Assembly: GCF_021401345.1 (NCBI RefSeq)
Contig: NZ_JACBGE010000020.1
Span: 43,189 to 107,188, forward strand
DNA: 64,000 bases
Origin: Hydrogenophaga sp. NFH-34
Lineage (GTDB): Bacteria > Pseudomonadota > Gammaproteobacteria > Burkholderiales > Burkholderiaceae_C
Direction: 5' to 3'
Shown here: one piece after another, positions 53,698-62,976 of the stretch
How the letters are laid out: every line of letters begins with the position of its first letter
Position numbering within the stretch: position 1 is the first letter of the stretch
The notes under the pieces: generated by a model
Told to the model about the DNA's origin: nothing
Seen by the model: the letters and a program-made list of their open reading frames with translations, nothing else
Databases searched by the model: none
Position numbers and translations under genes: made by a program

Positions 53698-54536
53698 TTC
53701 CCCACCTTGAGCTGGCCGCCACGGCCCAGCCCGCCCTTGACTTCCTGCGCCTTGTAGTTGCGCAGCGAGATCACCATGTTGTTGTAGGCGTCGGTGAACG
53801 CGGCCACCGTGGCCTTGCCGGCCGGGGTGCGCGAGAAGCCGCCGAGCGTGCCACCGGCGCTGGGGCCGAAGGCGCCCAGGGCGGCGCCCCAGTTGGTGGC
53901 GGTGGAGTTGCCTTCGGAGATGGCGATCTGCACACCCGAGCGGATGTCGAACATGGTCAGGGTCACGACGGAAGCCTTGCTCTCGACCGAGCCGGCCAGG
54001 GCCGCCAGGTTGCGGTTGCGGCTGCCCAGCAGGCCACCCAGGCCGGCAGCGATGCCGCCGGTGGCTTCGTTGTCGATGATGATCGCGGGCTCCAGGTAGT
54101 AGTCGGCCGCGACGCGCTGGCCCTTCTGCTGGTTGGAGCCGGCGCGGAACTCGCCCGAATTGCGCTGCTTGTCGGTGATGCCGCTGAGCTTGCTTTCGGT
54201 GCGGTTGTTGCCGATGGAGGTGATCACGAAGCAGTTGGACTGCTGCACCGCCAGCCGGATCAGCGGTTCGATGTTGGTGACCTGGGTTTCCCGGCCGAAG
54301 GAGGCATACCACTCCTTGCCGCGACCATCGTCCACGGCCAGCGTGCCCAGCGGCGCATCACAGCGTTGCAGGGTGCTGTTGGCGTTCACGCTGGTGGCGC
54401 CGCCGGCTGCGCCGGTGGCTGCGGTGGCGTTGGTGCCGGTGGAGACGATGCCACCGCCGCCGGGCGTGACGCAGCCGGCCAGGGCCAGGGAAGCTGCCAG
54501 CGCAGCCCAGCGGAGGGAAGTAGAGGTCTTGGACAT
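53694..54536 (-). CDS. CsgG/HfaB-family outer-membrane lipoprotein
   Basis: The product has 280 residues. The lipobox is LALAGC and is followed by a Gly/Thr/Ala-rich linker. The CsgG-like domain contains EPLIRLAVQQSNCFVITSIG, DYYLEPAIIIDN and VTLTMFDIRSGVQIAISEG. A C-terminal AAFTDAYNNMVISLRNYKAQ helix follows. CsgG forms the curli secretion pore; HfaB acts in holdfast anchoring. No curlin genes are seen, so a pore or peptidoglycan-binding role for another surface protein is more likely. It lies downstream of the Sel1 lipoprotein and the adhesin on the same strand. Confidence 0.78.
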   Translation of the reverse strand: MSKTSTSLRWAALAASLALAGCVTPGGGGIVSTGTNATAATGAAGGATSVNANSTLQRCDAPLGTLAVDDGRGKEWYASFGRETQVTNIEPLIRLAVQQSNCFVITSIGNNRTESKLSGITDKQRNSGEFRAGSNQQKGQRVAADYYLEPAIIIDNEATGGIAAGLGGLLGSRNRNLAALAGSVESKASVVTLTMFDIRSGVQIAISEGNSTATNWGAALGAFGPSAGGTLGGFSRTPAGKATVAAFTDAYNNMVISLRNYKAQEVKGGLGRGGQLKVGN

Positions 54537-54608
54537 GGATAGGCTTTCTCTTGCTTGACGAACGAAATCGGACGGAGAGGGCAACGGGGCAGCGCCAGCG
54601 GCGGCGCG

Positions 54609-55211
54609 TCAGCGCAGGTACCAGCCTGCGGGGCCCCAGACCCAGTAGTAAGGGGCGCCGCTGTACCAGGTGCCCCAGGATTTGCGATAGGCCTCGCGGA
54701 TGCGGTAGAGCCGCTGCTCGTCCTTTTTGGCGGCCTGCGCCTCGGGGATGAGCTGGCGGGCACCCTTGTGCCCTTTGCCGGCGGCGCGGGTCAGCCAGGC
54801 TTCGGCCTCGGCCGGGTCGGAGCCCATTTCTTCGAAGCCCAGCAGGTACAGGCGGCCCAGGGCGTACTGGGCTTCCACATGGCCTCCGTCGCCGGCCTTG
54901 CGCAGCCATTCGATGGCCTGGAAGCTGTTGCGCTCCACACCATCGCCGCGCAGCAGGCGCAGGCCCAGGTCGTAGGCGGCTTTGGGGTTCTGTTCGGCGA
55001 GGCTGGTCAGGGCCTGGAGGCGGCGCTCGGCCTCGGGGTCGGTGGGCGTACCCTGGAACGTGGCGGTTTCGCGGGCCTGATCGGCACAGCCCTGGCTGTT
55101 GCAGATGCGCACGGTCGGCTGCTGGGGCGCGGTCTGCTCGGCAGCCGTCTGCGTGGCGCAGCCGGCGACGGACATGGCAGCCAATGACAAGATGGACAGA
55201 ACGCGGCGCAT
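54609..55211 (-). CDS. Sel1-repeat lipoprotein
   Basis: The product has 200 residues. The signal has lipobox SVAGC. Sel1-like repeats of about 36 residues follow (AAYDLGLRLLRGDGVERNS and EAQYALGRLYLLGFEEMGS), forming a helical protein-binding solenoid. The C-terminus is aromatic (SWGTWYSGAPYYWVWGPAGWY). An almost ideal Shine-Dalgarno sequence, AAGGAGGTGAT, precedes ATG 55211; a longer frame to 55280 is rejected for that reason. It lies between the adhesin and the CsgG-like gene. Confidence 0.82.
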   Translation of the reverse strand: MRRVLSILSLAAMSVAGCATQTAAEQTAPQQPTVRICNSQGCADQARETATFQGTPTDPEAERRLQALTSLAEQNPKAAYDLGLRLLRGDGVERNSFQAIEWLRKAGDGGHVEAQYALGRLYLLGFEEMGSDPAEAEAWLTRAAGKGHKGARQLIPEAQAAKKDEQRLYRIREAYRKSWGTWYSGAPYYWVWGPAGWYLR

Positions 55212-55336
55212 ATCACCTCCTTGGGCGCTTCCTTCCCTGAAACCTAAAAAAGTATACATGGCGCCTCCGGGAAATCCCAAAGGCGCCGCGCTTCTGCCGG
55301 TCGGGTCTGCTACAAGTTGTAAGGGCTGGAGGTGAA

Positions 55337-57862
55337 TCAGAACTGCCAGCCGGCGCCGAGCCGCACCAGGTGGCGCTTGCCGCCGCTCACCCCGATACCG
55401 CCATTGATGACCACGTTGCGCACCCGGTGCGCCAGGGCCAAGCCCACGGCCATCTGGCCGCCATAGGCCGCCATGCCCACGTTCACGGTGCTCTTGCCTT
55501 CGCCGGACGGGGCCATGGGAATCAGCGCTGCGGCCTGGGCGATGCCGGCATGCACGTCCTTGCGCAACTGGCCGATCTGCTGGTCGGTGTACTGGCGGGC
55601 CGTGTCGAGGGTGCGCACATCGCCTTCGTCGGCATAGGTCTGGGCTTGCTCCAGGGTACGGGCATCGCCCGCGTCGGCATAGGCCTGCGCCCGTTCGAAG
55701 GTGCGGGCGTCGCCGGCGTCCGCGTAGCGCTGGGCCTGGCGCAGCGTGCGCTGGTCGCCCTGGTCGGCGTAGGCCTGCGCCTCGCCCAACGACTGGGTCT
55801 GGATAGCGCGCACCTGCCGGACCGTGGCCGCATCGCTGTCGGCTTCGCCGTCGGCCACGTGCGTGATGCGGCGTTCGTTGCCGGTGCTGCCCACCGACAG
55901 CGTGTTGTCGGCCGAGGTGGTCGAACCGTTGCCCAGGGCGATCGCGTTGGTGTGGGTGGCCTGGGCGTTGTGGCCCACCGCGACGCTGTAGTCGCCCGTG
56001 GCGGCGGCGTTGTCGCCCAGCGCCGTGGTGCGGGTGCCGGTCGCTTGGGCCCCGACACCCACGGCCACCGAAGAGCGGGCGGTGGCGCCCGCGCCGATGG
56101 CGATGGAATCGGACTGCACGGCTAAGGCCCCCTGGCCCAAGGCGATGCTGTTGCTGGACTGGGCCGTGGCGTCGGGGCCGATGGCGATGGCGCCGGTGGG
56201 CGTGGCCGAGGCCCCTTGCCCGACGGCCACGGAGGTGCTGCGCAAAGCGGTGTCGAGCTGGGTGTTGGTGTGCGTCTGGGCCGCGCTCAGGGTGGTCGTG
56301 GCCGAGCTGTCGGTGTAGGCCTTGGCGTTGGCTTCGGCCTGCGAGGCGACGGTATCGGCGTGGGTTTGGGCGGCGCTCAGGGTGGCCGCGGCCGAGCTGT
56401 CGGTGTAGGCCTTGGCGTTGGCTTCGGCCTGCGAGGCGACGGTATCGGCGTGGGTTTGGGCGGCGCTCAGGGTGGCTGCGGCCGAGGCGTCCGTGTAGGC
56501 CTTGGCGTTGGTCTCGGCCTGTGCCGCAACGGTATCGGCATGAGTCTGGGCGGCGCTCAGGGTGGCTGCAGCCGAGCTGTCGGTATAGGCCTTGGCGTTG
56601 GCTTCAGCCTGTGCGGCGACGGTGTCGGCGTGGCTCTGGGCCGCGCTCAAGATGCCAGCGGTGGCACTGTCGGTATAGGTCTTGGCGTTGGCCTCGGCCT
56701 GTGCGGCGACGGTGTCAGCGTGGGTCTGGGCGGCGCTCAGGATGCCGGCGGTGGCGGCGGTGATGCTGCTTTGCATCTGGCCTAGGTTCACCGCGTCGGT
56801 GGCGTTGGTGCCGTTGGCCACATGGGTGATGCGGCGCTCGTTGCCCGTGCTGCCCACCGACAGCGTGTTGTCGCCCGAGGTGGTGGAGCCGGCGCCGATG
56901 GCGACCGCATTGGCGTGGGTGGCCTGGGCGTTGGTGCCGATGGCGACCGCGTTGTCGGTGCTGGCCTGGGCGTTGGTGCCGATGGCGACCGCGTTGTCGG
57001 TGCTGGCCTGGGCGTTGGTGCCGACGCTGATGGTGTGGCTGGCCGTGATGTTCGACCCCGCGTCCGTGCCCAGCGCCAGGTTGCCATCGCCGCTGACCGT
57101 GCGGCCCGCACGGGTCCCGATGGCGGTGTTGTCGTTGCCGGTGACCCGGCCGCCCGCGCTGTAGCCGTTGGCGGTGTTGCGGTCGCCCTTGACGATGTTG
57201 CCGCTACCGTCGCCGGTGGCGGTGTTGCTGTTGCCGGTGACGCCCGAGCCGGCACCCAGGCCGGTGGCGGTGTTGCGGCTGCCGGTGACGTTCCAGCCGG
57301 CTTCCGTGCCGCTGGCGGAATTGAAGCTGCCGTTGACGTTCCAGCCGGCGTCGGTACCCACGCTCGAATTGGCGTTGCCGGTGACCTTGTAGCCGGCGTC
57401 GGTGCCCACGGCGCTGTTCCGGTTGCCGGAGATTTCGGTGCCGGCGCTGGTGCCGAGCGAGGTGTTGCTGTTGCCGGTGATCTTCTGGCCCGCATCCACG
57501 CCGAAGGCGGCGTTCTGGTTGCCGTTGACGGTGAGGCCGGCGTTGCGCCCGACAGCGGTGTTGTCGGTGCCGGTGGTTTCCTGTCCCGCGCGGCCGCCCA
57601 CGGCCACGTTGCCCTCGCCGCTGGAGCCAACGCCTGCGGCGAAGCCGACCGCGACGCTGTGCACGCCATTGGCATTGGCCAGGCGGCCACAGGCCAGGGC
57701 GCCGACGCCCGATTCGGTGGCGGTGTCGCTACAGTCCGCCCAGGCCGGCGCCTGGTGCAGGGTCAGCGCCAGCGCGGCGGCCGCGATGGCATGGCGGACA
57801 GGTTGGCCGACGAAGGCCCGGGAAGACGGCGGCAGTTGGCGGTTGGTGGCTGGGCAGCCCAT
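55337..57862 (-). CDS. YadA-type trimeric autotransporter adhesin
   Basis: The product has 841 residues. A signal peptide ends APAWADC. The head (about 55-330) has some 14 GNxNxAxGxxAG-type repeats. A HANAVAIGAGS neck is followed by a stalk of five 30-residue repeats (LSAAQTHADTVAAQAEANAK core). A second short head (SVAVGQGASATPTGAIAIG) comes next, then a coil of four 15-residue repeats (AQAYADAGDARTLEQ). The C-terminal YadA anchor ends in GWQF. Trimers pass through the outer membrane and mediate attachment. A cysteine pair near the mature N-terminus is unusual for the family. Confidence 0.92.
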   Translation of the reverse strand: MGCPATNRQLPPSSRAFVGQPVRHAIAAAALALTLHQAPAWADCSDTATESGVGALACGRLANANGVHSVAVGFAAGVGSSGEGNVAVGGRAGQETTGTDNTAVGRNAGLTVNGNQNAAFGVDAGQKITGNSNTSLGTSAGTEISGNRNSAVGTDAGYKVTGNANSSVGTDAGWNVNGSFNSASGTEAGWNVTGSRNTATGLGAGSGVTGNSNTATGDGSGNIVKGDRNTANGYSAGGRVTGNDNTAIGTRAGRTVSGDGNLALGTDAGSNITASHTISVGTNAQASTDNAVAIGTNAQASTDNAVAIGTNAQATHANAVAIGAGSTTSGDNTLSVGSTGNERRITHVANGTNATDAVNLGQMQSSITAATAGILSAAQTHADTVAAQAEANAKTYTDSATAGILSAAQSHADTVAAQAEANAKAYTDSSAAATLSAAQTHADTVAAQAETNAKAYTDASAAATLSAAQTHADTVASQAEANAKAYTDSSAAATLSAAQTHADTVASQAEANAKAYTDSSATTTLSAAQTHTNTQLDTALRSTSVAVGQGASATPTGAIAIGPDATAQSSNSIALGQGALAVQSDSIAIGAGATARSSVAVGVGAQATGTRTTALGDNAAATGDYSVAVGHNAQATHTNAIALGNGSTTSADNTLSVGSTGNERRITHVADGEADSDAATVRQVRAIQTQSLGEAQAYADQGDQRTLRQAQRYADAGDARTFERAQAYADAGDARTLEQAQTYADEGDVRTLDTARQYTDQQIGQLRKDVHAGIAQAAALIPMAPSGEGKSTVNVGMAAYGGQMAVGLALAHRVRNVVINGGIGVSGGKRHLVRLGAGWQF
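56294..56743 (-). repeat. Five tandem 90-bp repeats encoding the adhesin stalk
   Basis: The copies start at 56743 and step down by 90 bases; a sixth partial copy follows. The last two full copies are identical over about 86 bases (56301-56386 and 56391-56476). Confidence 0.9.
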
Positions 57863-57924
57863 GGTGTGGTCCTTTGATCGTGCGTCGGTATTGGCGACCA
57901 GGACCGTTAGACAATCGTGAGAAA

Positions 57925-57946
57925 ATGGGCGCGAAGTGGCCCATTG
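57925..57946. promoter_or_regulatory. Inverted repeat in the divergent adhesin/regulator promoter region
   Basis: AATGGGC and GCCCATT are perfect inverses separated by eight bases, 25 bases before the regulator GTG. It may be an operator for the regulator or a hairpin in its leader. Confidence 0.4.
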
Positions 57947-57970
57947 GCCACAAATTGAGGCCTTGCCGCC

Positions 57971-60900
57971 GTGCCCGAAATCGCTGTTCCCGCCCTCGGT
58001 TTGTGCCTGCTCGGTCCGCCGCGCCTGGTGATCCGGGGCGACGATGTGTCCCGGCGCGTCAAGTACCGCAAGGCCTGGGCCCTTTGGGCCCTGCTGGGCA
58101 CCACACGCGGGCAGGTGCATGCCCGGGCGGTGGTGGCGGAATGGTTGTGGCCCGACCGTCCGGCACCGGCGGCCAAAGCCAATCTGCGGCAGGTGCTGGC
58201 CGAGCTGCGCGCCTGGCTCGCTGCGGCCGGGCTGGGGCACTGCCTGGTGGGTTCCGCCCAGACGATCGGTCTGGCCCCCGACGATCGCCTCGTGGTGGAT
58301 GCCGAGCAGCTCCAGCGCTGGGCCCGGGCCAGCCGGCCCGCCGAGCCGCCGGACTGGAATGCCCTGCCGGACGACGACGTGCTGGACACCCTGCCGGATG
58401 GCGGTTTCCTGCAAGGCCTGGAGTTGCCGCCCATGCCGGATGGGACGGAGTGGCTGCCGTACATGCGCGACACCTGTGCCGATGCCTTGCTGCAGGTCCT
58501 GGCTTTCAAGGCCCGGCGCGCCGCCGCGCAGGGGCGTCTGCACGGGGCCGTCGTCACGGCCCGCCGGTTGCTGCTGCTGGCGCCGGCGCAGGAGAGTCAC
58601 GCGGTGTTGCTCGCCGAGCTGTTGCAGCGGCAGGGGCAGCCATTGCAGGCGCAGCAGGTGGTGCACCAGAGCATCGGGAAGATCGAAGAACAGCTCGGGC
58701 TGGAACCGTCGGACCTTCACGAACTGGCGCGGCCTGCCGACGAGGCGTTCGCGCGGTCGGTGCCCACGACCATTCCCGAGTGGCGCCGGGTGACGGGCCT
58801 CTACAGCGACATTCCCCAGGCGCACGCCACCGACGAGCAGGCCGTCGAGGCCTGGGGGCGGATCTGGGACGCCATGGCGCGTCGTGCCCACGGTCTGCCG
58901 ATCGCTGTGCCCGGCCTGGGCTGGGCCGCCGTGTTCGGCCTGAGCGACGCGGGCCCGGAACCCGCCCGCAGCGCCGGCGACATGGCGCGGCAATGGATGG
59001 CCCTGGGCCTGAGCGAACAGGTGCGGGCGGGCGTGGCCGATGCGCGGGTGCTGGTGCGCCCGGGCCTGGGCGCGCGCTGGCTGGTGGGGGACGCGGTCCA
59101 CGCGGCGATGCGCGTCTGCTGGCAGGCGGGCTGGGGCGAGTGGCTGGCCACCCAGGACGTGGTGCTCGCGGCGCGCGAGACGGGCTTTTCAGGCGCCCGG
59201 TCGGCGCAGGACCCGCACCTCTGGGTCGGGGGCGTCGACCGGCATCCGCCCGCGCACGCTGCTGCGGGTGCCGATTTGCCCCTGGTGGGCCGCCAGCGCG
59301 AACTGGCTTGGTTGCGCGCGCGGTGGGCGGCGGTGGCGGCATCGGGCGCCAGCGCCGTGCTGATCCAGGCGCCGGCGGGCTATGGCAAATCCCGCCTGGT
59401 GCGGGCGCTGGAGGAACAGGTGGCCGGTTCGGGCGGCCATGTGCTGCGCATGGCCTGCGGCTGGCAGATTCAGGAGCACCCGATGATGCCGTGGCGGGTG
59501 GCGCTGGGCGCGGCAGAGCCGGCCCAGGCGCTGCGCGGGACCGATGACCGGCAGGTGCTGCGCACGCAGGTGCTGCGGCTCGTCACGCAGCGGGCTTTGC
59601 AGCTGCCGCTGCTGATCAGTCTGGAAGACCTGCACTGGGCGGACCAGGCCACGCTGGACTACCTGCCCGTGCTGCTGCAGCAACTGCAGGGACTTCCCGT
59701 GCTGCTGGTCATGTCGGCGCGGCCGATGCCGGCCGGCGGGCGGCCCGCGTTCGCGCGCACGCTGGCGCTGGAGGTGCTGCCGCCGGAAGCTGCGCACCAC
59801 CTGCTGCAGGCCACCGAGGCGGCCGCGCACCTGGATGCCGGTGAGCGCGACCGCCTGGTGGAATCGGCCGGCGGGGTGCCGCTGATCCTGCAATGGCTGG
59901 CCCGGAGCCGGACCGCGCCGCCGCGCACGCACGCCGGCATCGAGGCGCTGGTGCAGGACCAGCTGGACGCGCTCGGTCCGGGCCGGGTGGTGTTGCGCGC
60001 CGCCTCGGTGCTGGGCGAACGCTTCGACCTGCCGACGCTGCAGGGCCTGCTGCCCCGGCATGCGATCCGCACCGCGCTCACCCGCGCCAGCCACCTGCAT
60101 CTGGTTCGCGCCATGGGGCGCGACGGGTGGGTGTTCGGGCATGGGCTGGTGCAAGGTGTGGTGTACGAGGGCATCCCTCCCGCGCAGCGGCGCCGGTGGC
60201 ACGCGCAGGCGGCCAACCACCTGCAAGGCCACGATCCCGTGGTGGCGGACCAGGTGGCCCGCCACTGGGAGGCCGCGCAATCCTGGGCCGAAGCGGCCCA
60301 CTGGTGGCGCCTGGCCGGCGACGCCGCGATCGAACGCGACTTTGCGGCGGACGCACGGATCTGCTACGAGCGCGCCATCGATGCGGTGGCGCGTCTGGCG
60401 CCGCACCGGCAGACGGTGCTCAAGCGCGCGGCCCTGCAGGTCCAGGTGGGGCATTGCCTGCACATGACCGAAGGCTTCGGGTCCGCGGCGGCCTGGCACG
60501 TGTTCGGCAGCGTGGACGATGCCCTGGGCGTTCTGCCGGAGGGCGGTGCGGAAGTCCTCGATCTGCGGTTTGCCGCGCTCGCCGGGCGCTACATGGGCAG
60601 CAGTTCGCAAGGGGTGGTGGGCGGCCTGGACCTGGCCCGCCAGCTTGCCGACATGGCCGAGACGCCCGAGCAAGGGCTCATGGCGCGCTACGCCCTGGGC
60701 AACTCGCTGTTCTGGCTGGGGCGTTTTGCCGAGTCGCGGCAAGCCTTGCAGGAAGCCGTGACCTTGTCCGACCGGCTGTCGCTGCACCACCGTCTGCTCT
60801 ATTGCAGCGACGACCCCGCGCTGGTCTGCCGGGCGTTCCTGGCCTGGCTGTGCTGGTTCGAAGGCGATGCGGCGGGCCTGTCGCACTGGGCCGAGGCTTT

Positions 60901-61450
60901 GCAGCAGCGGCTGGACGGGCCGCAGCGGCCGCACGCGGTGTGCTTCGCGCTCACCCTGCTCAGCTGCGCTCACTGGTGCCAGGGCGACTGGACGGCGTTG
61001 CACGCGGGCGCCGCGCGGATCCACGCGCTGGCGGGGCAGTTCCGCTTTCCGCTCTGGGAAGGCGTCAGCAGTCTGTTGCTGCTGTGTGGACAGGCCCGGC
61101 AGGGGGCCCTGCAGGACGCCGATGCGCTGCACGCGGCGGCGCACCGCATGCGGGGCGCCTACCAGGCCGGGATCACCACCTCGCGCTGGATGGTGGCCGA
61201 GGCCCTGATGGCACAGGGCCTGCACGAACAGGCCATGCCGCTGCTGACACAGGCCTGCGGCGAGGCCCTGCACCACGAAGACCAGTACTGCGTGCCCCAG
61301 ATGCACTGGCTGCTGGCCGAGTGCCACCGCCGCAACGGCGATGTGCCGCGGGCGCGGGCCCTGCAGGCCCAGGCGCGAAAAAGCGCCCGGGGCATGGGCG
61401 CCGAGGGCCTGCTGCGCCAGTGGCAGCAGGCGGGTGCGGCCTCAGAGTGA
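57971..61450 (+). CDS. Large BTAD-type regulator with degenerate cyclase-like, AAA ATPase and TPR domains
   Basis: The product has 1159 residues from a GTG start with TTGAGG upstream. The N-terminus (about 1-245) is a SARP-like winged helix and BTAD helical domain (RRVKYRKAWALWALLGTTRG, LEPSDLHEL). Residues 270-425 resemble a class III nucleotide cyclase (EWRRVTGLYSDIPQ and VGDAVHAAMRV), but the second metal Asp of the GDG motif is Leu. An AAA/STAND ATPase follows, with Walker A APAGYGKS at about 467 and ISLEDLHWAD as Walker B. The rest is TPR-like helices. It is divergent from the adhesin, which it probably regulates. Confidence 0.8.
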   Translation: MPEIAVPALGLCLLGPPRLVIRGDDVSRRVKYRKAWALWALLGTTRGQVHARAVVAEWLWPDRPAPAAKANLRQVLAELRAWLAAAGLGHCLVGSAQTIGLAPDDRLVVDAEQLQRWARASRPAEPPDWNALPDDDVLDTLPDGGFLQGLELPPMPDGTEWLPYMRDTCADALLQVLAFKARRAAAQGRLHGAVVTARRLLLLAPAQESHAVLLAELLQRQGQPLQAQQVVHQSIGKIEEQLGLEPSDLHELARPADEAFARSVPTTIPEWRRVTGLYSDIPQAHATDEQAVEAWGRIWDAMARRAHGLPIAVPGLGWAAVFGLSDAGPEPARSAGDMARQWMALGLSEQVRAGVADARVLVRPGLGARWLVGDAVHAAMRVCWQAGWGEWLATQDVVLAARETGFSGARSAQDPHLWVGGVDRHPPAHAAAGADLPLVGRQRELAWLRARWAAVAASGASAVLIQAPAGYGKSRLVRALEEQVAGSGGHVLRMACGWQIQEHPMMPWRVALGAAEPAQALRGTDDRQVLRTQVLRLVTQRALQLPLLISLEDLHWADQATLDYLPVLLQQLQGLPVLLVMSARPMPAGGRPAFARTLALEVLPPEAAHHLLQATEAAAHLDAGERDRLVESAGGVPLILQWLARSRTAPPRTHAGIEALVQDQLDALGPGRVVLRAASVLGERFDLPTLQGLLPRHAIRTALTRASHLHLVRAMGRDGWVFGHGLVQGVVYEGIPPAQRRRWHAQAANHLQGHDPVVADQVARHWEAAQSWAEAAHWWRLAGDAAIERDFAADARICYERAIDAVARLAPHRQTVLKRAALQVQVGHCLHMTEGFGSAAAWHVFGSVDDALGVLPEGGAEVLDLRFAALAGRYMGSSSQGVVGGLDLARQLADMAETPEQGLMARYALGNSLFWLGRFAESRQALQEAVTLSDRLSLHHRLLYCSDDPALVCRAFLAWLCWFEGDAAGLSHWAEALQQRLDGPQRPHAVCFALTLLSCAHWCQGDWTALHAGAARIHALAGQFRFPLWEGVSSLLLLCGQARQGALQDADALHAAAHRMRGAYQAGITTSRWMVAEALMAQGLHEQAMPLLTQACGEALHHEDQYCVPQMHWLLAECHRRNGDVPRARALQAQARKSARGMGAEGLLRQWQQAGAASE

Positions 61451-62866
61451 AAAGATCTTGCCCGGGTTGAGGATGTTGTCCGGGTCGAGCGCGCGCTTGA
61501 GGGTGCGCATCATCTGGATGGCGCCGTCGCCCGCTTCGGTGCGCAAGAAGTCCATCTTGTGCAGGCCCACGCCGTGCTCGCCGGTGCAGGTGCCTTCCAG
61601 GCTCAGCGCGCGCGCCACCAGCTTGTGGTTGAGTTCCTCTGCCAGCGTGTATTCTTCGGGCTTGTCCGGGTCGATCAGGTAGCCGAAGTGGAAGTTGCCG
61701 TCGCCCACGTGGCCAACGAGGAAGTAGGGCAGGCCGCTGGCGTCGGCTTCGGCCACCGAATCGAGCAGCGCGTCGGCCAGGCGGCTGATGGGCACGCAGG
61801 TGTCGGTGCTGATGGCGCGGCAGCCGGGTTTGCTCTGGATGGCGGCGAAGTAGGCGTTGTGCCGCGCGGTCCACAGGCGCGTGCGTTCCTCGGGCGTGGT
61901 CGCCCATTCAAAGGCGTTGCCGCCGTGTTCGCTGGCGATCTCCTGCACCGTCTCGGCCTGTTCTTTCACACTGGCGGGCGAGCCGTGGAACTCCATCAGC
62001 AGCATGTTCTCTTCGCGCAGACCCAGCTTGCTGTGCGCGTTGACCATGCGCACGGAATTGGTGTCGATCAGTTCGCAGCGCGCGATGGGCACGCCGAGCT
62101 GGATCACCTGGATCACGGTGCGCACGGCGGCCTCGATGCTGGGGAAGGAGCAGATCGCGGCCGAAATCGCTTCGGGCAGCGGGTAGAGTTTGAGTGTGAT
62201 TTCGGTGATCACGCCCAGCGTGCCTTCGCTGCCAACCATCAGGCGCGTGAGGTCGTAGCCGGCGCTGCTTTTTTTGGCGCGCGTGCCGGTGCGGATGGCC
62301 TCGCCCTGCGCGGTCACGACTTCGAGCGCCAGCACGTTTTCGCGCATGGTGCCGTAGCGCACTGCGTTGGTGCCGCTGGCGCGGGTGGCCGTCATGCCGC
62401 CGATGGAGGCATCGGCGCCCGGGTCGATGGGGAAGAACAGGCCTTCGTGTTTGACAGCCTCGTTCAGCGCCTTGCGCGTGATGCCCGGCTGCACGGTCAC
62501 GGTCAGGTCTTCGGCGTTGATCGACAGCACCTGGTTCATGCGGCTGACGTCGATGCTGATGCCGCCCTGCACCGCCAGCAGGTGGCCTTCGAGCGAAGAG
62601 CCCACGCCGAAGGGGATGACTGGCACCTTGTGTTGCGCCGCCAGCGCGACCGCGTCGGCCACGTCCTGCGTCGACTCGGCAAACACCACGGCCGCGGGCG
62701 GCGGCACGTCGTAAATGGACTCGTCGCGCCCGTGCTGTTCGCGCACCGCCAGGGCGGTGGAACACTGCGCACCGAAGCGCTGCTGCAGCGCTTCGATCAC
62801 CAGGGCGGGCGTTTCGCGCAGCCGAAGCGTGGGCGCCAGATGGACGTGCTTGACGGGGGCGTTCAT
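61442..62866 (-). CDS. FAD-linked D-lactate/glycolate dehydrogenase (GlcD/Dld2 type)
   Basis: The product has 474 residues. The FAD_binding_4 domain (about 45-225) has PVIPFGVGSSLEGHLLAV and IDPGADASIGGMTATRASGT. The FAD-oxidase C domain contains the metal and catalytic region HVGDGNFHFGY and TCTGEHGVGLHKM. It oxidises D-lactate or glycolate and passes electrons to quinone or cytochrome c; the substrate cannot be fixed. ATG 62866 is chosen; the frame could extend 12 codons upstream. Its stop overlaps the convergent regulator gene by nine bases. Confidence 0.9.
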   Translation of the reverse strand: MNAPVKHVHLAPTLRLRETPALVIEALQQRFGAQCSTALAVREQHGRDESIYDVPPPAAVVFAESTQDVADAVALAAQHKVPVIPFGVGSSLEGHLLAVQGGISIDVSRMNQVLSINAEDLTVTVQPGITRKALNEAVKHEGLFFPIDPGADASIGGMTATRASGTNAVRYGTMRENVLALEVVTAQGEAIRTGTRAKKSSAGYDLTRLMVGSEGTLGVITEITLKLYPLPEAISAAICSFPSIEAAVRTVIQVIQLGVPIARCELIDTNSVRMVNAHSKLGLREENMLLMEFHGSPASVKEQAETVQEIASEHGGNAFEWATTPEERTRLWTARHNAYFAAIQSKPGCRAISTDTCVPISRLADALLDSVAEADASGLPYFLVGHVGDGNFHFGYLIDPDKPEEYTLAEELNHKLVARALSLEGTCTGEHGVGLHKMDFLRTEAGDGAIQMMRTLKRALDPDNILNPGKIFSL

Positions 62867-62976
62867 GGATGTCTCCTGTGGCGTGCCAGGAGGGACTGGC
62901 ACGCAGATAATGGGCCATTATCGACGCTGATCTGTCTGCCCGCCAGGCAGTGATGGCGCTTCCAGGAACCACCTTC

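Noticed and set aside
55337..57862. Regularly spaced repeats that could suggest a CRISPR array
   Set aside because: The repeats are contiguous coding units of 42-45 and 90 bp that preserve the adhesin frame; there are no spacers and no cas genes.
56822..57877. A 351-codon plus-strand frame opposite the adhesin head
   Set aside because: A Val/Gly/Ala/Asp repeat produced by reading the adhesin repeats backwards.
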